Shown one piece after another: positions 56,461 through 64,000 of a stretch of DNA of 64,000 nt. Positions within the stretch are counted from its first letter, which is position 1; every line of letters begins with the position of its first letter. The DNA comes from Anaeramoeba flamelloides (lineage: Eukaryota; Metamonada; Anaeramoebidae): NCBI GenBank assembly GCA_027625915.1, contig JANTQA010000008.1, positions 12,215,001-12,279,000 of the forward strand, read 5' to 3'. Below the pieces are notes generated by a model. The model was given only the letters and a program-made list of their open reading frames with translations. It made no database searches and was not told where the DNA came from. A program made the position numbers and the translations under genes.

Positions 56461-57699
56461 GAAATGCAGATTTTTTTTTATTGACAATTATTAATTTTTT
56501 TTTGTGATTATTGTAATTTATTAACAACAGTTATAATTTCAATTATTAAATGTTGGAAATTTGATATTTCTTAGAGAATTGATTATTAAATAAGATTTTT
56601 TAATCAAAAATTGAATTTTGGAGTGTTAAAAATGTTAAATAATAGTTTATTTCAAGTATCAAAATTTTAATTTGAAAAATATTTTTGTAAAATTGTTTGT
56701 TGAATATTTTTTATCCTGAAAATAATTTTTAAACTAAAAGTTACATTACAATGAAAGAATATTTAAAAAAAAACAATAAGATGAAAAACTTGTTGAAACC
56801 TGAAAAAATTCTTTTTTAGAATTTATGTTTTGGCCTTCTGAAATAGATGAGCTAACTCATTTAAAAAATTTATTAATTTGAAAGTATTTTTTGAATTCCA
56901 GAATTTCAAATATTGTAAATACACAACAACCAAGAGTAACTTATTATTTTTAAATTCACAATCAAATTAATTCTTTAAAAATATATAATATATTTAAATT
57001 TTATGTTGACTAGTCTTGATTTTGAAAAAAAAAATCTCTATTTTTTTATTTTTTTTCTTTATTAATATTTCAATTCAAATCTGAACCAATAAAAATAATT
57101 ATGGTATTCTTTTATCAGAGATAAATATAAATTCAATAGATTTTTAATAAAAAATTATCAATTAAATTTTGATATATCAAATAAAAATGTTTTTTTCTTT
57201 TAATTGTTTGAAAAAAAGTTTTTGTCTTGTTTTAAAAAACTTTTTAAAAAAATGCTAAAACACTTCAAATATGAGAATTTTTTAAATAAATTGTTATTTT
57301 TTATCCACACACCATTTTAGAACATTCTAAATCATTTTTATTATATAAAAACTTTCTGAATATTGAATATAAAATTATTTAATTCCCAAATATCTTCAAA
57401 AAAATTTTATTTTTAAAAACTTGAATTTCATAATAAAACAAAGAAACAAATTTTGAAAAAAATTTTTAAAAATTGTAAAGCTTTTATCAGAAAAAACCAC
57501 TCTTAAAAAATACAAGTATATTCATCAATGTGTTGAATATATCATTTTTTTACTTAACCAAGAAATTATAATCTCAAAAAAGAAAAAAATTATTTACATG
57601 AATAATTTAATATAATAAAGATTTGATATTGTGAATAGTGATGAAAATAGTTTAAAATGGGGTAAAAACTATTTATAATGCTAGAAATAAACTATTTTT

Positions 57700-58255
57700 C
57701 ATAAATTTTGACTCGCTTTATAATGTTAATGGAAGTTGTTTTGAAGGTTTATTCCAGTATTCTTAACAAAAAATATTTTCAAATTTTTGGATCAGAATCA
57801 TTTTTTCTAATTTTGCAAATTTTAGTTTTGCTTTTTCAAATTTTTGTTTTTCTTTTGTTTTTCTTTTTCTTTTTCTTTTTTTTTTTTTTTTTAAAAGATA
57901 ATGTGGAAAAAAAAAAGAGATCTTCGAAAAGACAAATAATCACTAAGAAAATTGAAACTATGTAATGTCTTTGAAAATGGATTTAATTATTCATAAAAAA
58001 TATTGTTGTTCAACTTTTTTACAGTGAAAGTTCAGTAATAAAAAATGGGTAATGCTCATTTCAAAAATTGTGACTCGCTTTTTTTTAGTTTTTCGTTTTA
58101 TTTTTTTTAATTTTTAATATATCAGGCTTTTATAGATTTAGAATGACTTAAAAGAGAATTACAAATCATATGTAATTATTAATTGTTTTTGAATACTAAA
58201 GGATAATTTTTTGTTTTCAATTTATTATTTCGGGTGAGTCACAATTTTTGAAAAA
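57700..58255 (+). repeat. Dispersed repeat H, plus copy
   Basis: Inverse of 44375-45000. Contains TTTTGACTCGCTTTATAATG, a pyrimidine tract, CAAAAATTGTGACTCGC and GGGTGAGTCACAATTTTTG. The last two, about 190 bp apart, are inverted ends of a probable MITE. Its terminal motif TGACTC/GAGTCA is repeated a third time at the left edge. Confidence 0.55.
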
Positions 58256-59306
58256 GAGTTTACAATTAATTTAATAATTCTTTTTTTACACAAAAAATGG
58301 AAAAAAAAATTGTATACAATGAAAAAATTTTTCATTTTTGGGTTTCTTAGTCGATCAGATTTTTTTGGCACTTGGTATAGACAAAATTTGTAAGTAGGGA
58401 ATGTTACCAATAATATTTTATTATATTTTGGACATTTTTTCTTATAATACTGATCCATTATAATCAATAAATCATTAATAAAACCAATTAGAAAGAAAAT
58501 TTTCTATTAAAAAAAAAAACTTTATTTCTATTGGGCGGATATTAGAGAAATCTGTGATTATGATTTTTTAGTGAGAAAATAAGATTATTACAACTCTGCT
58601 GAATATCACAAATTTCTGATTTTGTCACAAAACAAAATAGTTTTGACGAATTTAACAATTATTCCTCGAAATAACTTGGACAACTTAGAATTTTAAAGAT
58701 ACTATTTTATTCTGTAACAAAAAAAAATAAATAATAAAGCACCAGTTACAATATTTTTACCTCTTTTTTATTGTTTATTGATTTTTTAGATCATTTTTTA
58801 CAGTATTAATTAAAACTATCCTTTTTTTTTTCTCAATTTATTACGACTTTTTTTTTTTTTTTTGAATATTGTGAATTTCTCCATTATCGTGACATTATAA
58901 AAATTTCAGAAATATTGTCAAGATTATAACAAAAAAAAACACAAATTGATGATATTCTACATTTTCCTGAAAAGATGAATTAATCACTTATTTGTCAATT
59001 TGCTATGAACATCCTAATAATGCTGATAATCATTATTGAAAATTAAAAAAAATTGAAAAAGAAAAAAAAGCGGAACACATAAAATACAAAAAGTTGCCAA
59101 TTTTAATGAATATTATCCCACCCATTTTGTGTATAAGGAATCGATATCTTGAATGTGTGTGTGGTATTTGGGACCATTGTGAAGCTTTTCAAATATTTAA
59201 GAAATTGTATTCTCAAATTTTCCAAGAATATTACATAATTAGAAAATGTCTTTACAAAGACATTTTATATAATTTTTTAATAGTGTGTGACAATGATCAG
59301 AAATGG

Positions 59307-59309
<3 letters not shown>

Positions 59310-59344
<35 letters not shown>
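59310..59344. repeat. (AT)n microsatellite
   Basis: About 17 AT units, 250 bp beyond the stop codon of the glycosyltransferase gene. Confidence 0.95.
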
Positions 59345-59346
<2 letters not shown>

Positions 59347-59594
59347 AATATTCCAATTCTCTTCACATAAAATGGGTATGATAATATTCATAAAAATTTG
59401 AAAATTTTCACAGGCTATGTAAACTCAATAAAAAAAAAAGATAATCAATTTTTTTCATTATTTTTTAAAACTTTAATTCGAAAAACAAATTTGAAAATAG
59501 AAATTGGAATATGTCCAAAAAGAATTAATATTAGAATTATTTTCATCTCTGAAAATTAGTAATAATAATATAAAAAAAAAAAAAAAAAACCAAC

Positions 59595-62500
59595 TTAATT
59601 TATATGTAAGAAAGAAATGATTTTTTTGAGGTTTTGGATCATTTTGGATTTTTTAAAGAAAAGTCTAGAGTCATGTTTCGCGCTTTCTATATTGTCTTTC
59701 TCTGGATAAGTTAATAAACATTGTGCCATTGTTTTCAAAAAATTATTATCATTGACTCTTGACCAATAGGGAACATTTTTTGTAATAATACAATCAGGAT
59801 TTATTTCTGAAATACAAATGGAATTGCCTTTACAATCGTGGTGTGTGCATTTCGATATTTCAGAATCCACCACGATGGCATTTGATTGTAAAATATAAGT
59901 CTCTGAAATACCGGAATCTGTAACGATTATTGGCAACCCCATTGCCATAGCTTCTCTTAATACAATTGAATTGTTCTTTAATCTATAAGGCGAAATTAAA
60001 TAGTCATGCTCTTGAAATAAATTAATTCTTTCTTGGATTGAGAACATATCGGCATTTGGGATCCACTTGATGTTCATGAGTGGATTCTTCTTTTGTAATT
60101 CGTTTATTACCAGGGGATCAGAATCAATGATTTTTTTTGAGGCGATGGTAAAATATATTTTTTTGTTATAATGATTTAGCCCATTAATAAAATCCTTTTT
60201 TAACAGCCCGTGTAGAACATGGTGCTGGTTTTTATTGATATTTTCAAAATATCGAGACAAATTCCCAATTGCGTTCTGTAAATGGTCATATCCCGAATAA
60301 ATCGACAGATCATCAAAAAATAAGAATTTCATTTCCTTTTTGGATTCAAAGGTAGTACTTTTCTTGGAGTTTTTTTTTTTAAAGAATTGCTTATTAATGA
60401 TATCAGGAATAATTTTGATTTTTTCTTGGTCGATTCCCTCCTTAATATAGCTTATTCTGGAAATGTAATTATTGACCCAGATCTGATTAAATTGGTTTAT
60501 TTTTGGAATCCAATCTCTGGGCAAAGTTGTATAGGGCCAATGTAACCATAGGATTTTGAAATTTGAATTATTTGAATGCAAAATTTGGAAGTCTGGTGGG
60601 TATGCCGAAGAAATACTTATTTCCAAGGACTTGGAATTGAATTCCTTGGGAGTATAAAAATTATTATTCGCTTTAAATTCGCCGGATTTGTAGCAATCAA
60701 AAAAATCATTTGATATTTGATCCACCTTATCCTGATCGAACCCCATGTATTCCTCTTCTTCGTTATCGTTTGGGAACAACATTAAGTTTGTAGATTTTGG
60801 AAAGTGTTTCTTGATCAGTTTGATTAATTCTCTATTTTGCTTACTAATGGAATTTAATTTAAAAAAGTCTCCGATAACCCCAAAGGAATATTTGTTATTA
60901 TTCGGAACCCAATTGCACTTTTCATAATTTGATCCAAAATTGTTATTAAAATTGATATTACAAGAAACCTTGTATTTTGGGATTTTTTTAACAACTTTGA
61001 TCGAGTTCTCTTTGGCTTTTAGCTTTTTTTTTTGCATGAGGTGGGCATTTTTTAAATCAGAATTGAATGTTTTATAATATTTGGATGCAAGAATTTGTTC
61101 ATAAGTCTGTGTGTCGTATGCTACCTGGACAATTGGGTTTATATAGATACGGTTATACCCAAATCCCCATAAATCTGTACAAAATAATTCACACTCGCTT
61201 AAATATTCTTCTCCTTCCTCTACTCCGCCTTGTGAATTTTTCTTCTTCTTTTTACTTTTTTGATTTTGAAATCCATTTTGGTTGGCATTATCTATTTCTT
61301 TTGTAAAGCCATTATCAAAATCATCACCGTCATAATTATTTTGAACCAAATTTTTTTTTTCGGTTCCTTTTTCTTTTTCAATTTCTTTTCCCTTTACTTT
61401 TTCTTTTTCTCTTTCTTTTTCCTTTTCATAAGCAATTTCATTTCCAGTTTTTTTTAACTGCTTCTTCCCCAGATAAGATGACCTAAATCTAATTTTTTCT
61501 TTCAACCAAGGATCAGATTTAAAAACAACTATGCCATTCCAACATGAATAAACTTGGAAGGGTAACCCCATTTTTAATAACAATTTACTTCTTGTTTCGT
61601 GTACATATGGAAATTTGCTTGTAAAGGTGTTTCCAGTGACGTCCCGTGCAACCCATACATCATAGAACCTAAATTCTTGGTGATCGGTCAGCTTTGCTCG
61701 GTGGAAAACATTTAAATTCCAATTGGTTATTTTGAAATCTAACCCGCACACCATATCATAATCGACTGGGGTCAAATACAGATTAACCAAATCCTTGAAA
61801 TTGATTATGATATCGTTTAAAAACATAACTTTTTGATATTCCCAAGTCAAGGGCTCCAGTACTCTGTTGCGAAGCTTTGCCAGATATTTTACACGATCTG
61901 TCAGATATTCATCTCGATCGTCTTCAGGGCTAATTATGATTGAATTCTTGACACCCATGGAATCTAATTTTTCTTTGAAAGATTGCAATAATTGTGGAGT
62001 ATGATCCGTATTCCCATTTGAATAAATTGAAACAAAGACAGTACCCGTTTCCAAGAATTCGATAAATTGGACTAACTCATGTTCTAAATACTCCCATAAA
62101 TGTTCTATATTATACAAAATCATTGCAATAAATAGTTTTTCTTTTTTTCGACTCAAAAAGCTATTACTATTTTGATAGATTGGATTGCTTTGGTGTTGAT
62201 CACTTTCAGAACCGGGGTTTCTTTTTTGATTATTGTTGTCTGTTTTTGAATTTATTTGATCCACATGCCCATTGTATTTTTTTTTTTCATTTTTGAGAGA
62301 ACTATCTTGGTTTTGTAAGCTATTCAAATTATTTTTTTGTCTTATGAAATTCAGTCTTTCAATTTCATTGATGGTGTTTGTATTATTTGATATTTGCAAT
62401 AACTTTGTTGAAATTTGTTCGAAATTTTCATGGTAAAAATTGTCTTTAAAGTAAGTCAAGGACAAATCAGATAATTCCAACCATTTATTTTGATCATTCA

Positions 62501-63815
62501 AAAGCTTGTGGATTTCCCTTTTAAAGCACTGATGGGAACTGCTCTTGCAAATCGGCATTTGACCCTTTGGGTTGATAAAATTTGTATTCAATTCTTCTGT
62601 TAGTATGGTTGGTATCCCCCTTGAGATTAAAAATGTTTTTAAGGGGGAGATCTGATCAATTTCAGGAAATGGATCTATTAACACCAACGTTTCCTTTATT
62701 AGCGCTGCGAGTACATTTTCATTGGCGGTGTTGTCAACAATTTTTAAAAAGGGGAATTTCTGTGTGAAAGAGTGACATTCGTCGCCATTGGCTAAAAGTT
62801 TTATTCTGTGCTTTCTGTTCACAAAGTTCAAAATTACATCTTCTAAAAATTTAGGGATGGTTTGCTTGTTGTTGCAATTTTGCGAGATGATTAAAATTGT
62901 GTTTCGATTGTGATAATTTTTTGCTTCTTTTGATATTTTGTTTTCTTCTTTATACCGCCTTGATATGGCAGAGTCATAATTATAATTATAGGACTTTATT
63001 ATTTGTTTCTTATTGGGTTTTGTCTGGCCTACATTTTTTGTGATCATTGTGGGTAGAAATGCAATTTCGATCTCTTCCTTCAAAAAGAAATCTTTCGTAA
63101 ATTGTTCATACGCGGTCCTTGTCGAAAAAACAATTGTCTTGAATGAATTCATCATCATTAAAAAGTCATTTCTCAATTTTGGAGAGAAATATTTGCGATT
63201 TCCTCCAAGGTGGTTATTTGAAGAGATTATAGGAATTATTTGCCCCTTTTGAAACATTTTAGCCAACTGCATTCCCCACTTTAACTTCATTCGCGAATCC
63301 AGTTCCAAATTTAAAAAGATCATTGCCCCTTCTTGAGAGACAAAACTATTCCGAATTTTTCCATTCAGGGATTCAATTTCTTGGATCCCCAGAGAGTGGA
63401 GTTGCTCTTTTTCTTGTTGCGAAATTTCTTCAAAAAAGACCAGTTTGGAATTTCTTTTCTGAATCTCAAATTGCTTGAGAACACCTATCATTGAAGACAA
63501 CCCGCAAACTAATTTGTCACACCCAGACAGCAGTAACTCTTTGGTATTAAAAAAGAAGACAATCTTTGGAGATCCACTTTTCGCTTGTTTGGCGTTGCCC
63601 AGATTTGCTGCCAAGAAAAGCAAAACAACCACTATTGAAACCAAATAGAAATATGTCTTGTATTTCACGATCAGTTTTTTGAATGTCAAAATTGACAAAT
63701 CCTGACTGTGGAAAACCTTTGTGTTTGGTACCTGCTCTGTGTATAAGACTATGTCCTCATTCCAATCATCTATGTCATTTTGTTGTGTTTTTATTTTTCT
63801 CTGAAATAGCTCCAT
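59595..63815 (-). CDS. Multidomain Golgi-type glycosyltransferase: GT-B-like, GT69 (CAP59-type), GT4-like
   Basis: 1406 residues, one exon, from the ATG at 63815. A 55-residue cytosolic head and one membrane helix (about 56-73, FYLVSIVVVLLFLAANLG) predict a type II Golgi membrane protein. Residues about 305-470 resemble half of a GT-B enzyme (ILIISQNCNN, then a glycogen-synthase-like SPLKTFLISRGIPTILTEE). Residues about 555-900 fit the GT69/CAP59 mannosyltransferase family: LFIAMILYNIEHLWEYLEHE, KVMFLNDIIINFKDLVNLYL, VDYDMVCGLDFK and CELFCTDLWGF, with an acidic/Lys insert near 790-860. Residues about 1010-1400 look GT-B/GT4-like, with the donor-site motif VLREAMAMGLPIIVTDSG. Fungal CAP59-type enzymes add alpha-1,3-mannose; the donors and acceptors here are unknown. 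Such a triple fusion may act successively on one glycan. Confidence 0.85.
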   Translation of the reverse strand: MELFQRKIKTQQNDIDDWNEDIVLYTEQVPNTKVFHSQDLSILTFKKLIVKYKTYFYLVSIVVVLLFLAANLGNAKQAKSGSPKIVFFFNTKELLLSGCDKLVCGLSSMIGVLKQFEIQKRNSKLVFFEEISQQEKEQLHSLGIQEIESLNGKIRNSFVSQEGAMIFLNLELDSRMKLKWGMQLAKMFQKGQIIPIISSNNHLGGNRKYFSPKLRNDFLMMMNSFKTIVFSTRTAYEQFTKDFFLKEEIEIAFLPTMITKNVGQTKPNKKQIIKSYNYNYDSAISRRYKEENKISKEAKNYHNRNTILIISQNCNNKQTIPKFLEDVILNFVNRKHRIKLLANGDECHSFTQKFPFLKIVDNTANENVLAALIKETLVLIDPFPEIDQISPLKTFLISRGIPTILTEELNTNFINPKGQMPICKSSSHQCFKREIHKLLNDQNKWLELSDLSLTYFKDNFYHENFEQISTKLLQISNNTNTINEIERLNFIRQKNNLNSLQNQDSSLKNEKKKYNGHVDQINSKTDNNNQKRNPGSESDQHQSNPIYQNSNSFLSRKKEKLFIAMILYNIEHLWEYLEHELVQFIEFLETGTVFVSIYSNGNTDHTPQLLQSFKEKLDSMGVKNSIIISPEDDRDEYLTDRVKYLAKLRNRVLEPLTWEYQKVMFLNDIIINFKDLVNLYLTPVDYDMVCGLDFKITNWNLNVFHRAKLTDHQEFRFYDVWVARDVTGNTFTSKFPYVHETRSKLLLKMGLPFQVYSCWNGIVVFKSDPWLKEKIRFRSSYLGKKQLKKTGNEIAYEKEKEREKEKVKGKEIEKEKGTEKKNLVQNNYDGDDFDNGFTKEIDNANQNGFQNQKSKKKKKNSQGGVEEGEEYLSECELFCTDLWGFGYNRIYINPIVQVAYDTQTYEQILASKYYKTFNSDLKNAHLMQKKKLKAKENSIKVVKKIPKYKVSCNINFNNNFGSNYEKCNWVPNNNKYSFGVIGDFFKLNSISKQNRELIKLIKKHFPKSTNLMLFPNDNEEEEYMGFDQDKVDQISNDFFDCYKSGEFKANNNFYTPKEFNSKSLEISISSAYPPDFQILHSNNSNFKILWLHWPYTTLPRDWIPKINQFNQIWVNNYISRISYIKEGIDQEKIKIIPDIINKQFFKKKNSKKSTTFESKKEMKFLFFDDLSIYSGYDHLQNAIGNLSRYFENINKNQHHVLHGLLKKDFINGLNHYNKKIYFTIASKKIIDSDPLVINELQKKNPLMNIKWIPNADMFSIQERINLFQEHDYLISPYRLKNNSIVLREAMAMGLPIIVTDSGISETYILQSNAIVVDSEISKCTHHDCKGNSICISEINPDCIITKNVPYWSRVNDNNFLKTMAQCLLTYPEKDNIESAKHDSRLFFKKSKMIQNLKKIISFLHIN

Positions 63816-64000
63816 TAGTCCAAACGTTCCTAGTGTTTGTAGTGTTTGTTCTGTTTTATTGTCTTTGTTTTCAAAGGATACCTTTTTGAAAATAGTTGAT
63901 AAAAGTCAAGTGGTGTCGAAAAGATAGAGATCGGTAATAAAAGTTTGGGAATATTTTTTTTTGTCCAAAAGTTTATAAAAAATAAATAAAATGTATTTGA

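Larger units (their letters stand above)
54755..59594. other. Convergent intergenic region filled with repeats
   Basis: Between the Abraxas and glycosyltransferase stops. It contains repeat C copies (54930-55340 plus, 56270-56460 minus), a (TA)n at 55965-55996, repeat H at 57700-58255 and another (AT)n at 59310-59344. A possible third, badly eroded array of family A motifs lies near 58866-58920. No gene is supported. Confidence 0.5.

Overview
The window is very AT-rich eukaryotic DNA. Coding regions stand out as less AT-rich islands, the standard code is used with all three stops, and introns are GT-AG with T-rich 3' ends. Proteins are interrupted by simple tracts such as KEKEKE and NENENE. 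Together with an amoeba-like gene set (DOCK-family Rac GEF, COG complex, THH1/TOM1-like 7TM protein), this points to a free-living amoeboid protist. Anaeramoeba is my best guess, from style only; Dictyostelia or Heterolobosea are not excluded.

Layout. (1) 1-3971, minus: an uninterrupted reading frame that runs off the left edge, a DOCK-family protein with SH3 and C2/DHR1 but whose DHR2 lies outside. (2) 3972-11740: a transposon-rich stretch with one tRNA-Asp(GUC) at 9614-9684. (3) 11741-13927, minus: CstF-77/Rna14. (4) 13928-20630: LINE relics, MITEs, and a small hypothetical gene at 18868-19122. (5) 20629-22203, plus: ribosomal protein eL8 with introns. (6) 22204-31416: mostly repeats. (7) 31417-32805, minus: THH1/TOM1-like 7TM protein in two exons. 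(8) 33036-38040: a large inverted repeat, a TIR element with TCGCGA arrays, LINE relic and other repeats. (9) SF3B6 (minus, two exons) and COG1 (plus, no intron) are divergent. (10) 46996-51726, minus: a five-exon DCN1-like gene whose last intron is about 3.6 kb and holds repeats. (11) 52256-53609, minus: a probable small PB1-domain gene read from three short exons. (12) 53808-54754, plus: Abraxas-family MPN protein, two exons. (13) 59595-63815, minus: a 1406-residue Golgi-type protein joining two GT-B-like regions around a GT69/CAP59 domain.

The genes are mostly housekeeping (mRNA 3' processing, splicing, translation, Golgi tethering, glycosylation, neddylation, deubiquitination). DCN1 and Abraxas, a NEDD8 ligase factor and a deubiquitinase scaffold, lie near each other and are transcribed divergently with the PB1 gene between them; I infer no operon-like link. 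Long genes (DOCK, CstF-77, COG1, glycosyltransferase) lack introns, whereas the short proteins have them. In DCN1, and probably in eL8 and the PB1 gene, the first intron sits at or inside the start codon.

The most interesting non-gene content is mobile. A 1.2-kb TIR element family carries subterminal arrays of the palindrome TCGCGA at about 19-bp spacing, and an older copy shows these decayed to TCACGA/TCGTG forms. A palindromic TA-duplicating MITE has one insertion documented by empty sites in the same window. Several long near-perfect hairpins are also present. All family assignments come from reading alone; no search was run.
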